This document shows, one piece after another, positions 35,107 to 42,722 of a stretch of 47,944 nt of DNA. The stretch comes from JAUILA01 sp964563925 (lineage in GTDB: Bacteria; Bacteroidota; Bacteroidia; Cytophagales; Cyclobacteriaceae): assembly GCA_964563925.1 (NCBI GenBank), contig CAZLZD010000032.1:1-47944 (forward strand), given 5' to 3'. The position numbers and the translations under genes were made by a program. The notes beneath the pieces are model-generated. The model was not told where the DNA came from. It saw nothing but the letters and a program-made list of their open reading frames with translations, and made no database searches. Numbering within the stretch: the stretch's first letter is position 1; each line of letters starts with the position of its first letter.

Positions 35107-35844
35107 TCACAGATTCTCTGCGGGCCTCCATATTTTGAGAAACACCGGAAATTGAAATCTGGCGGGCCGGGGAAGGAGCAGGTTTTTACTGAATTCCCGG
35201 AGCGGGTCCCGGCCGGTTGCAGCAATATACGCCTTTACGGCAGACCAGGTGGAAAGGTAGCCGGTAAGCGCATCCCTTCCCCAGGTAACTTCGGCGTTCA
35301 GTTCCCATGCGTGAAGGAACGGGATTCCGATGCCTTCATACTTGTTCTCTATCCATTTCCGTTCGGGCGGCCAGTACTCGCCGAGAATGCCCTCATAGAG
35401 TTCTTCCAATGCAGGATTAACCGCAGGAGGACCTTTGATGAGTCCGTAACCGAAACAGGCAAGAATGCCCTCCGTTTTTAACACCCGGCGCACCTCGTTG
35501 CGGAAAGCTTCGATATCAAACCAGTGGAGCGCCTGACCCACGGTTATAAGATCCACCGAATCACCGGGGAGTCCGCTTTGTTCGGATCGGGCAACTTTCC
35601 ATTCGATATTTGGCCGGAGCGGGGCCTGATCCAGCTGATTTTGGCTGATATCCGTGCCTGTAACCTGGTCGAAGTAACGGGCCAGTTGTACGGCGACCTG
35701 TCCGTTACCTGTCCCGGCATCCCAGGCCATTTGGGCAGACGGGGTCATGGACAGGATAATCCGGTATAATTCCTCAGGGTATACCGGCCGGAACCGGGCA
35801 TAATCGGAGGAATGGCCTGAAAAGAGGTCTTTAACCGATTTCAT
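35107..35844 (-). CDS. Class I SAM-dependent methyltransferase
   Basis: The 245-aa cytoplasmic protein has the SAM-binding motif I AWDAGTGNGQVAVQLARYF, motif II VTGTDISQNQLDQA and the post-motif SVDLITVGQALHWFDIEAF seen in the UbiE/COG2226-type group. The first residues (GHSSDYARFRPVYPEELYRI) match the subgroup acting on unknown small molecules. ATG at 35844 overlaps the stop of the membrane-protein gene by 4 nt (ATGA), making it the third gene of the ECF sigma operon. The substrate is unknown. Confidence 0.88.
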   Translation of the reverse strand: MKSVKDLFSGHSSDYARFRPVYPEELYRIILSMTPSAQMAWDAGTGNGQVAVQLARYFDQVTGTDISQNQLDQAPLRPNIEWKVARSEQSGLPGDSVDLITVGQALHWFDIEAFRNEVRRVLKTEGILACFGYGLIKGPPAVNPALEELYEGILGEYWPPERKWIENKYEGIGIPFLHAWELNAEVTWGRDALTGYLSTWSAVKAYIAATGRDPLREFSKNLLLPRPARFQFPVFLKIWRPAENL

Positions 35845-36401
35845 GGCTGAGATTCAATTTCTTCCTTTAGTTCCTTCAGTTCACGGAGTGTTCGCCCGTA
35901 CATTATTCGGATGATTCCTTCATTGACCATGACAATGACGGGCAATATCCAAAGCAGGTGTGCCAGGGAGACCTGTCCGAACCGATACACATACCAGGTG
36001 AACAGTAATGCGGCTCCGACGGGTATCGCCAGCCGCCAGGTATTGGCCAGGCTGATGAGCCGGTGGCTGACTTGTTTGAGCATGGAAAGGAGGGAGGAAG
36101 CTTGTGCGGTCGGAAGTGATACCGCACGCCGGTGCAGACGGTAAATCATGAACAGGGCCAGCGAAAATACGGTGAGAACGGCTGCGACTTCCGGCCAGTA
36201 CTGAAAACCGGCAAGGCCCGCAGCCAGGATCATGATGACCACCAGCAGCAGTGAAATCAGCAGGTCGGTTTTTATTCTTCGCTGAAACCGGTCAGAAGAA
36301 TCCTTCAGCGCCCTGAGGAACGTGCTCTCAAGTTCGTCACGGGTCCGTACATTCTCCGGCGTGTAAGCCAGCCATATATCTTTAATTTCATCCGTTTCCA
36401 T
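35841..36401 (-). CDS. Membrane protein partner of the ECF sigma factor (anti-sigma candidate)
   Basis: The 186-aa protein has a cytoplasmic N-terminal segment of about 45 residues (METDEIKDIWLAYTPENV), then four hydrophobic helices in two pairs and a charged C-terminal helix (LRELKELKEEIESQ). It starts within the ECF sigma gene (14-nt overlap). That position and build match membrane anti-sigma factors in general, but the N-terminus shows no HXXXCXXC zinc motif. Anti-sigma function is therefore inferred from context only. Confidence 0.55.
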   Translation of the reverse strand: METDEIKDIWLAYTPENVRTRDELESTFLRALKDSSDRFQRRIKTDLLISLLLVVIMILAAGLAGFQYWPEVAAVLTVFSLALFMIYRLHRRAVSLPTAQASSLLSMLKQVSHRLISLANTWRLAIPVGAALLFTWYVYRFGQVSLAHLLWILPVIVMVNEGIIRIMYGRTLRELKELKEEIESQP

Positions 36402-36882
36402 CCTGGGATATTATCTGTTTAAGCCTTTTTTTGATCCGGTTGATCCGGACGCCTGCATTTGATTCACTTATGCCGATGATGGCCGCAATTTCCGCATAAG
36501 ACCGTTCTTCAAGATACAGAATCAGAATGGCCCGGTCAATGTCATTCAGCTGCCTGATCGCCTTATCGAGGCGTTCATGGTGCGAATCTTCCTCCCGCTT
36601 TTCTGCTGTATCGTATTCCTGTAAGTAAGCCAGCTTACGTTCATCTGCCTTCTTCCGGTTGCGGTAGTGGGCCATGCAGGTGTATAAGGCCACCCGGTAG
36701 ACCCATGTAGACCGGCTGGATTCACCGCGAAATGAACCAAAACTTTTCCACAGGTTCAGCATGACCTCCTGGAACAGGTCATCCTGCTCAATTCGGCCTG
36801 CGCTGTAATTTCGGCAAATCCTGAGGATACGTTCCTGTTCCTGGTCTATAACATCAAGAAAATCTTTTTCCGTGGGAGTCAC
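36388..36882 (-). CDS. ECF-type RNA polymerase sigma factor
   Basis: The 164-aa protein has sigma region 2 at about 15-85 (IEQDDLFQEVMLNLWKSFGS, STWVYRVALYTCMAHYR) and region 4 at about 105-160 (AILILYLEERSYAEIAAIIG, SESNAGVRINRIKKRLK). There is no extra C-terminal domain. The start is GTG at 36882, preceded by AAAGGA as a possible ribosome site, unusual in this window. It heads an operon with a membrane protein and a methyltransferase and probably controls its own transcription; the signal is not known. Confidence 0.92.
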   Translation of the reverse strand: MTPTEKDFLDVIDQEQERILRICRNYSAGRIEQDDLFQEVMLNLWKSFGSFRGESSRSTWVYRVALYTCMAHYRNRKKADERKLAYLQEYDTAEKREEDSHHERLDKAIRQLNDIDRAILILYLEERSYAEIAAIIGISESNAGVRINRIKKRLKQIISQDGNG

Positions 36883-37018
36883 GCTATGTTCCTTTGATTA
36901 TATAGTGTGGACTGAGGGCATATTATTACATTTTTGAAAAAAATTGATTTTTTTTCTGAATAACTGTAACCTATGGGCACGAATTTCAGTCTTATGTACA
37001 GAAACACTACTTAACACT

Positions 37019-37255
37019 ATGCTGTTTTCAACCAAAAAAATGCGAAACATCGCCCTCGGAACATTGGCTGCCATCTGGATAGTCAGTGTTTTATCTCTTG
37101 GAATGGCTTCACGTACCGCTGCGAGTTGCGATCCTGATTGCCCGATGGAGATGCTCAACAAGAGTGAACTCACCTACAAAGGACTGGAGAAAAAGGTTAT
37201 CCTTTTTTCGGGTGTGGCTGCCTGGCTGAGCCAGTACTACAACTCCGCTAAGTGA
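37019..37255 (+). CDS. Small membrane protein (78 aa) of unknown function
   Basis: ATG at 37019 gives a basic start (MLFSTKKMRNIA), a hydrophobic segment (LGTLAAIWIVSVLSLGMA) and then SCDPDCPMEMLNKSELTYKG with a CxxxC pair outside the membrane. An amphipathic end follows. It may be a signal peptide plus short secreted peptide, or a single-pass protein. The stop TGA overlaps the GTG of the SGNH hydrolase by 4 nt, so the two are coupled. An upstream in-frame codon at 36944 lies in a T-rich intergenic stretch and is unlikely to be the start. Confidence 0.55.
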   Translation: MLFSTKKMRNIALGTLAAIWIVSVLSLGMASRTAASCDPDCPMEMLNKSELTYKGLEKKVILFSGVAAWLSQYYNSAK

Positions 37256-37983
37256 CGAGGATCAGCTTCCTCTTTTGCATCCTTTTAGTGTATTTTTGCG
37301 GGTGCAATGATTCTTCCCCTGTTTCCGTACCGTCTTCGTATTCTAACCCCGACAGCATGACTGTTTCAACCACTGACCTGACGTTTCTGGCGCTGGGTGA
37401 TTCCTACACGATCGGTGAGTCTGTACCTGAAGACCTGCGCTGGCCGGTTCAGCTGGCTGATACAATGAATACGCTTGGCGTTGCCATGAACGATCCGGTT
37501 ATCATTGCACGTACCGGATGGCGTACAGATGAACTTATAGAAGCCATTGATCGGGAAAATCCACAGCCTCCATTCGGACTGGTCAGTTTGCTGATTGGAG
37601 TGAACAACCAGTACCAGGGCCGGCCGGTAGAAACCTACCGGGAAGAATTTGCCCGCCTGCTGCAGACGGCACTTGATCTTGCCGGCGGGCAGCCCGGGAA
37701 TGTCATGGTATTATCCATCCCGGATTACGGCTATACTTCCTTTGGAGAGGCAAACCAGGAGTCTATATCCACTGAGCTGGCAGAATATAATACGATTAAC
37801 AAAGAATTAACAGAGGAGGCGGGGATCCGGTACATATATATCACGGATATTTCGGAACGCGGACTTGACAACCCTGACCTTGTAGCTTCGGATGGCTTGC
37901 ATCCTTCCGGCAAGCAATATGCGCTTTGGGTACGACGTATCATTGAGAATCCTTCATACAGGGAGCGGTTTTCACTGGATTAG
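37252..37983 (+). CDS. SGNH/GDSL-type hydrolase lipoprotein
   Basis: The GTG start gives a lipoprotein signal (MTRISFLFCILLVYFCGC), and Cys at residue 18 is the lipid site. The SGNH core shows block I FLALGDSYTIGE (Ser nucleophile), block III LLIGVNNQYQG (Asn) and block V SDGLHPSGKQYA (Asp-x-x-His), so the catalytic set is complete. It is an esterase or lipase, or acts on acylated sugars, at the outer or inner membrane surface. It is coupled by a 4-nt overlap to the upstream 78-aa peptide gene; its end overlaps the MFS gene by 4 nt in convergent orientation. Confidence 0.88.
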   Translation: MTRISFLFCILLVYFCGCNDSSPVSVPSSYSNPDSMTVSTTDLTFLALGDSYTIGESVPEDLRWPVQLADTMNTLGVAMNDPVIIARTGWRTDELIEAIDRENPQPPFGLVSLLIGVNNQYQGRPVETYREEFARLLQTALDLAGGQPGNVMVLSIPDYGYTSFGEANQESISTELAEYNTINKELTEEAGIRYIYITDISERGLDNPDLVASDGLHPSGKQYALWVRRIIENPSYRERFSLD

Positions 37984-39191
37984 GCACCTTGTGCAACCCG
38001 AAGCTGCCGGGCCACCACGATGGCAATCAGGCTGAAAACGACGGCCACATAACCAACCTTTTCATAGCCTATTAGCGCAGTTGCATTTTCATGCAATTCC
38101 GACGGTTTGTCCGAGATAAGGAAACCTGCGAGCAAGGTAGCCAGCCCGCTCGAAATTTGCTGTACTGAACTCCGGATACTCATAAAGCTTCCCCTGTTCT
38201 CAGGACGAATGACCGAAGTGACCATGGTGGTCGAGGGAACCATTCTTCCGTTGGCGAGGATAAAGAAAAGTCCGCTTACCACGAGTGCCTGCCACAAAGG
38301 AATGGGCGGCAGGTTGGTTATCAGAAGTATTGGTATCAATACAAGCAGGCCAAACAAGGTAAAAACACGAAGTCTTCCGTATTTGTCGGCCGCCTTGCCT
38401 ACCCGGGGACTGGTGAAGATGGTCAATGCACCTCCTACCAGATAAATGTAGGACAGTTGTTCCTCGGTAAAACCAACATTGCCCACCATATAGGGAGCAA
38501 TGAAAGGGATAATGGTGAAATGTCCGAACATCAGTACGGAGGTGAACAACAGGCCCATGAGGGAGTTTTTCCGGCCAAGAATCTCCCTGACTACTTTCCA
38601 TGGACTGACCGTGTCACCCGGCGCCCGGAGATGATCGCGCATGGAGGGGATAAAGAAATAAATCATAACCAGGATAACTATACCCAGAATACCGAGGAAC
38701 AGAAAGGGGGCATGCCAGGAGAATATAGTGGCCAGGTATAATCCAAAAGGAACCCCGAATACCGAGGCCGCTGAAAAAGAAGCCATCACCAGTCCGATAC
38801 CCGCCGCCCGGCGTTCAAGGGGAATGGCATCACTGATTATGGAGAGAATCAATGCACCCAGCACACCTCCGAAAGCACCGGCAAGTGAGCGGGTGATCAG
38901 GAGGAAATGATAGGTGGGGGCAAGGGCGCAGGCAATGGTTCCCAGGGTAAATCCGCTGTAAACAAACAGGAACATTGACTTTCGGTCAAACCGGTCAATC
39001 TGAAAAGCTGCAATAAAACCGGCTGCCCCCGCCGAGAAGGTATAGGAAGAAACAAGCAGGCTGAACTGACGCGGGTCAATCTCAAATATCCGCATGAGCT
39101 GGGAACCCAGGGGCATCATGATCATGAAATCCATGATATGGGTAAACATCGCCGCAGCGAGGATGAACAAAAAGAGCTTTTCCTTATTCAT
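37980..39191 (-). CDS. MFS transporter (drug/metabolite efflux type)
   Basis: The 403-aa protein has twelve hydrophobic helices in two six-helix halves. A loop 2-3 motif reads FDRKSMFLFVYSGFTLG, and its counterpart in the second half is GKAADKYGRLRVFTLF. The first helix opens with MDFMIMMPLGSQLMRIFEID, typical of the arabinose-efflux (AraJ-like) subgroup. It probably exports a small molecule with proton exchange; the substrate is unknown. A hairpin with T-run just before it ends the nitroreductase transcript. Confidence 0.9.
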   Translation of the reverse strand: MNKEKLFLFILAAAMFTHIMDFMIMMPLGSQLMRIFEIDPRQFSLLVSSYTFSAGAAGFIAAFQIDRFDRKSMFLFVYSGFTLGTIACALAPTYHFLLITRSLAGAFGGVLGALILSIISDAIPLERRAAGIGLVMASFSAASVFGVPFGLYLATIFSWHAPFLFLGILGIVILVMIYFFIPSMRDHLRAPGDTVSPWKVVREILGRKNSLMGLLFTSVLMFGHFTIIPFIAPYMVGNVGFTEEQLSYIYLVGGALTIFTSPRVGKAADKYGRLRVFTLFGLLVLIPILLITNLPPIPLWQALVVSGLFFILANGRMVPSTTMVTSVIRPENRGSFMSIRSSVQQISSGLATLLAGFLISDKPSELHENATALIGYEKVGYVAVVFSLIAIVVARQLRVAQGA

Positions 39192-39198
39192 TAAACAT

Positions 39199-39230
39199 AA
39201 AAATATCCCGACGGAACGTATCCGACGGGA
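39199..39230 (-). terminator. Hairpin terminator after the nitroreductase gene
   Basis: On the minus strand TCCCGTCGGA and TCCGTCGGGA form a stem with one central mismatch and a 5-nt loop, followed by ATATTTTTA. It lies 24 nt after the nitroreductase stop and 7 nt before the MFS start. The TATTTTTA tail also resembles a -7 element. Confidence 0.55.
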
Positions 39231-39253
39231 CGAGATTGTAAGTTATCTGCCCT

Positions 39254-39871
39254 TTATTGGTCGGCCGGCCATTCTCCTTCACGCACAAAACTAGTGATTG
39301 GTTTCCTCTTTCTCCCTGCTAATTCCATTTCTTTTAGCTCATCATCAAGGGTTTCCGGGTCACCTCCGTAATAGCCGACAGCGATGGCGGTGGAGATGTG
39401 ATACCCATCGGGTACATCAAATTCCTCCTGCGCCTGTTTCCAGTTGATCCCGGCCATCTGATGGACGGCAATACCCATGGCCTGTGCCTGGAGGCTGAAG
39501 TTGGCCACTGCTAAGCCCAGGTCATGCAAGGCATGAAAGTTCTCCTTTCCTTTAGGGGTTTTTTCCTTGTATGCAGTAAAGATTAGTACCGGGGCATTTC
39601 CCACCCATCGCTGATTAAAGTCTGCCAGGCATTCAAACGCCTGCTGATAAGCATCGGATCCCTTGCGAAAATACATGAATCTCCATGGCTGCAGATTGTT
39701 TGAGCTTGGCGCCCATCGCGCTGCCTCAAACATCGACAGCAGGTCATCATCCCTGACCGGTTCCGGAGCGAATGCACGCGGGCTCCATCTGTTAGCGATC
39801 AGTTCGTGAATAACATGGTCTGTATTCGCACTTTTATTCATTTGAGGTATCTTTACGGTTGAGTTCTCCAT
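39254..39871 (-). CDS. Nitroreductase-family FMN oxidoreductase
   Basis: The flavoprotein of about 205 aa shows the family N-terminus ELIANRWSPRAFAPEPV, the FMN-contact region AARWAPSSNNLQPWRFMYF, and the middle AVANFSLQAQAMGIAVHQMA with HISTAIAVGYYGG. It reduces nitro, quinone or similar groups with NAD(P)H. ATG at 39871 is chosen because a perfect -7 box lies at 39912-39905 and an upstream TTG codon at 39907 lies inside it; ATG at 39841 is also possible. It is divergent from the thioredoxin gene, about 50 nt apart. Confidence 0.9.
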   Translation of the reverse strand: MENSTVKIPQMNKSANTDHVIHELIANRWSPRAFAPEPVRDDDLLSMFEAARWAPSSNNLQPWRFMYFRKGSDAYQQAFECLADFNQRWVGNAPVLIFTAYKEKTPKGKENFHALHDLGLAVANFSLQAQAMGIAVHQMAGINWKQAQEEFDVPDGYHISTAIAVGYYGGDPETLDDELKEMELAGRKRKPITSFVREGEWPADQ

Positions 39872-39904
39872 ATACAATTTTAACGTCACCGGGGATTCAA
39901 TGTT

Positions 39905-39912
39905 CAAACCTA
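39905..39912 (-). promoter_or_regulatory. -7 promoter element of the nitroreductase gene
   Basis: TAGGTTTG on the minus strand matches TAnnTTTG. It predicts a start near 39900, giving a leader of about 30 nt to ATG 39871. No matching TTG is seen at 17-23 nt upstream. Confidence 0.45.
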
Positions 39913-39918
39913 TACTTC

Positions 39919-40221
39919 ATGCTTATGGCTTCATTTTCAGAACTCGTCACAAAAGATCATCCGGTACTTGTTGATTTTCATGCAACCTGGTGCGGACCGT
40001 GTAAAATGATGGAGCCGGTTGTCAGGCAACTGAAACAGAAGTTTGGTGAAAAACTTTCTGTGATCAAGATTGATGTGGACAGGAACCAGGAACTGGCCGG
40101 CAAGCTGGGCGTACGGGGCGTACCCACCTTTATATTATTTGTCAACGGAGCACAGGTCTGGCGCGAAAGCGGAGCGAGGCCGTTGAACGAGCTTGAATCC
40201 GTGGTGAATTCACACCTTTAA
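39919..40221 (+). CDS. Thioredoxin
   Basis: The product of about 100 aa has the active site WCGPCKMMEPVV, the VLVDFHATW strand before it and the cis-proline loop GVRGVPTFILF. It lacks a signal peptide, so it acts in the cytoplasm as a disulfide reductase. The ATG at 39919 or 39925 (MASFSEL) fits the usual thioredoxin start; a frame opening at 39859 would overlap the nitroreductase promoter. The divergent pairing with a nitroreductase suggests shared redox use, which is inference. Confidence 0.93.
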   Translation: MLMASFSELVTKDHPVLVDFHATWCGPCKMMEPVVRQLKQKFGEKLSVIKIDVDRNQELAGKLGVRGVPTFILFVNGAQVWRESGARPLNELESVVNSHL

Positions 40222-40406
40222 GTTCACATGTAAGAATTTGCAAAGGTTTGACAAGTAAGAAAAGTCGCTATTTGCAATCTTCGAGGCGCACGGATGGCAG
40301 AAAATATCAGGACCCGGGGTATATATTAGGAATTTTAAAATTTTGCACTCAAGTTTGTAGTAAGTGTGAGGTTGTTGGAAAGGTTGAGGTATAGCCTTAT
40401 AAAATT
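40222..40406. other. Intergenic region between thioredoxin and receiver genes
   Basis: This 185-nt AT-rich gap holds no ORF I can support. It includes TTTGACAAGTAAG and CTATTTGC, which look like parts of a promoter but lack the right spacing within the -7 element. No hairpin terminator is visible after thioredoxin. Confidence 0.4.
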
Positions 40407-40802
40407 ATGAACAGCAGGGATTTAATTGTGTTAGTTGAGGACGATGATACGGATGCATTTATTGCGCGTACGCTTCTGGAGAAATGCCGTCCGGGACTCA
40501 CCATCGAACGGTTGAGTCACGGTCTTGAAGCCCAGCGTTTTCTGGAAGAACTGGATGGGATTCCCTCGCTTATCATTCTTGACCTGAATATGCCCTTTCT
40601 GAATGGTAAGGATTTTCTTGCTGACCTTCGCAAAGACGATACCCGCAAAGATACAGAGGTAGTGGTATTGTCTTCTTCTGAAAATAAAGAGGATAAAAGC
40701 AAATGTGCAGAGTTGGGCGTACGCCATTACTTTACCAAGCCACTCACCCTTCAGACTGCCGGCAGAATTATAGAGCTTGCTGAGGCATCTTTGGGAAATT
40801 AA
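40407..40802 (+). CDS. Single-domain response regulator (receiver only)
   Basis: The 131-aa protein is a CheY-like receiver with acidic residues VLVEDDDTDA, phospho-acceptor Asp in LIILDLNMPFLNGKDF, the switch Ser in VVLSSSENKEDKS and Lys in YFTKPL, all in order. There is no DNA-binding or enzyme output. Such RcpC/Rcp1-like receivers in Bacteroidota often work with hybrid or phytochrome-type kinases; no kinase gene is nearby. UspA follows on the same strand after 74 nt with its own promoter-like site. Confidence 0.9.
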   Translation: MNSRDLIVLVEDDDTDAFIARTLLEKCRPGLTIERLSHGLEAQRFLEELDGIPSLIILDLNMPFLNGKDFLADLRKDDTRKDTEVVVLSSSENKEDKSKCAELGVRHYFTKPLTLQTAGRIIELAEASLGN

Positions 40803-40806
40803 TTGA

Positions 40807-40840
40807 TTGCTTCAGTGCCTCGGAAAAATAATTATTTTTA
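40807..40840 (+). promoter_or_regulatory. Promoter before the tandem UspA gene
   Basis: TTG at 40807-40809, a 23-nt spacer and TATTTTTA at 40833-40840 (one mismatch) resemble the Bacteroidota promoter, predicting a leader of about 30 nt. Confidence 0.4.
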
Positions 40841-40876
40841 CACTCCAAGAGAGTTTCATTTTCTAAACCCAGAATC

Positions 40877-41737
40877 ATGAATAGAATCCTTGTACCAACC
40901 GATTTGTCGGAAATTTCGGAGAATGCCTTACGCTTTGCCTGTGATATTGCCGACAAGGCACAGGCTGAGGTGTACCTGGTGAATTTTGTTGAACATCCCT
41001 TTGATGAATCTTTTTCCACCTCAGGAGATGTTCGGGCCAAGTACGATGACGAAGAGACGATTTTTACCATTGAATTGATCAGAAGGAATACCCGTCTGCT
41101 TGAAGAAATGGCCAATAAATACGGATCAGGCCGTACCATATATTACCAGGTACACAACCGGGACCTGGAAGACGGGGTGGATGATTATGTGAAGGACAAG
41201 AATATAGACCTGGTGGTCATGGGAACTTCCGGAGAGGAAAATGTGAGTGAATTTTTTACCGGGAATCATACTGAGAAAGTCATTAACCAGGCGTCCTGTC
41301 CGGTTATCTCTCTCCAGGAAGACCATACCCCAAAAAATCTGGATAAGATCGTGCTGGGGGTCGAACTGGAAGAAGACGATAAGGATAATTTCAGGAATGC
41401 CACATCCTACCTGCGTGATATTGCCCGGACGCTGGATGCTACCCTGCACCTGGTTCATGTGTCTCGGAAGGGGTCAGACGACAAGGATGAGGAAGAATTA
41501 CTCCTTAATAATTTTGCTGAAAAGTTTAACCTGGAGAATTATACCGTTTCGGTTCAGCACGCCAACGACGTGGAAAAAGGCATTATGTACTACGCGCATT
41601 CGGTGGGAGCGGGCATGGTGGCTGTATTGACACATGCTGAGGGCGGCTTCTTCAGAATTTTCCGTACAAGCCTTTCAGAAGAACTGAGCAAGGATTCCGA
41701 TATTCCGGTCCTTACCATCAACCTGCACCGGGTCTGA
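40877..41737 (+). CDS. Tandem universal stress protein (UspA family)
   Basis: The 286-aa protein has two Usp domains. The first (about 1-145) starts MNRILVPTDLSEISENALRF and contains VVMGTSGEENVSEFFTGNHT, close to the ATP-binding G-2x-G-9x-G pattern. The second (about 153-286) starts DKIVLGVELEEDDKDNF; its loop (THAEGGFFRIFRTSLSEELS) is degenerate, so it may not bind ATP. It probably supports stress survival in the cytoplasm. A strong terminator follows the gene. Confidence 0.9.
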   Translation: MNRILVPTDLSEISENALRFACDIADKAQAEVYLVNFVEHPFDESFSTSGDVRAKYDDEETIFTIELIRRNTRLLEEMANKYGSGRTIYYQVHNRDLEDGVDDYVKDKNIDLVVMGTSGEENVSEFFTGNHTEKVINQASCPVISLQEDHTPKNLDKIVLGVELEEDDKDNFRNATSYLRDIARTLDATLHLVHVSRKGSDDKDEEELLLNNFAEKFNLENYTVSVQHANDVEKGIMYYAHSVGAGMVAVLTHAEGGFFRIFRTSLSEELSKDSDIPVLTINLHRV

Positions 41738-41760
41738 GTCATTCATGCGGAAAAAACAGT

Positions 41761-41786
41761 AAAGCGGGCGCGGCCCGCTTTTTTTT
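41761..41786 (+). terminator. Rho-independent terminator after UspA
   Basis: AAAGCGGGC, a GCG loop and GCCCGCTTT form a perfect 9-bp stem followed directly by more T residues up to 41786. It is the clearest terminator in the window and lies 24 nt after the UspA stop. Confidence 0.9.
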
Positions 41787-41813
41787 GGCAACATATCTGC
41801 ATCACAGTGGGTG

Positions 41814-42722
41814 ATGAACATATGGCAAAAAGTAAAGAGGTTTGGAAAAATACTATGGGATACAGGAAAGGAATTCGCGAAAGAGGAACCTTTCGGTCAC
41901 GCCGCTGAAATAGCCTTCTACACCATATTCTCCATGCCAGGTGTACTGATTGTTGCCGTTAGCATTGCCAGCTCCTTCTATGATCGTGAATTGGTAACGG
42001 GGGGAATAATGGACCAGATATCTTATCTGGTAGGTCCCAACAGCGCCGAGCAGGTACAAAAGGTATTGGAGAATGCGCGAACTTCGGCCGACTCATCTGT
42101 TGCCAGGTTCGTGGGTGTTGTAACCCTGCTCTTTAGTGCCACCACCGTATTTGTTTCCCTGCAAAGTGCCCTGAACAAAATATGGGACATACGTCCTAAA
42201 CCTAAAAAAGGATTCCTGAAGCTGATTATCGACAGGGCATTATCCTTTGCCATGATCATCTCTATCGGATTCCTTTTGCTGGTTTCTCTCCTCCTTGATG
42301 CTGCGATCGTTTTTCTTGGTTCCTCCATCCAGGAATATATCGGGGTGGATATCATGCTCGCCGGCGTGATTAATTTCCTGCTTTCCGTGCTGGTCATTGC
42401 CGTGATATTTGCCCTGCTGTTCAAAGTGCTTCCTGATGCCGTGGTGGCATGGAATGATGTTTGGTCCGGAGCTATACTGACCACGGCCTTATTTATGATG
42501 GGAAAATTTTTAATAGGGTTCTACTTAGGGAACAGCTCGGTGGGCAATGCCTACGGAGCGGCCGGATCCCTTGTATTGCTTCTGGTATGGATTTATTATT
42601 CATCCATCATACTTTTATTTGGGGCCCAGTTTACGCACGTTTACAGCGTTGCCATGGGGAAGAAAATAAGGCCTTCAAAACATGCGGTCAAGATAAAAGT
42701 AATCGAGGTGGAATCTGAATGA
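41814..42722 (+). CDS. YihY/virulence factor BrkB-family membrane protein
   Basis: The product of about 302 aa has about six membrane helices. Family signatures are the N-terminal GHAAEIAFYTIFSMPGVLIV, VTLLFSATTVFVSLQSALNKIW, IWDIRPKPKKGFLKLIIDRA and AYGAAGSLVLLLVWIYYSS. Earlier naming as RNase BN was an error; the present view is a membrane transport or envelope role that is not settled. The start is ATG at 41814 next to a GTG at 41811. Its last 4 nt (ATGA) overlap the big metallophosphatase/Omp85 gene, so the two are translationally coupled. Confidence 0.9.
   Translation: MNIWQKVKRFGKILWDTGKEFAKEEPFGHAAEIAFYTIFSMPGVLIVAVSIASSFYDRELVTGGIMDQISYLVGPNSAEQVQKVLENARTSADSSVARFVGVVTLLFSATTVFVSLQSALNKIWDIRPKPKKGFLKLIIDRALSFAMIISIGFLLLVSLLLDAAIVFLGSSIQEYIGVDIMLAGVINFLLSVLVIAVIFALLFKVLPDAVVAWNDVWSGAILTTALFMMGKFLIGFYLGNSSVGNAYGAAGSLVLLLVWIYYSSIILLFGAQFTHVYSVAMGKKIRPSKHAVKIKVIEVESE

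Noticed and set aside
38200..38601. Second minus-strand ORF inside the MFS transporter gene
   Set aside because: It is in another frame of a clear twelve-helix membrane protein and has no recognisable features.
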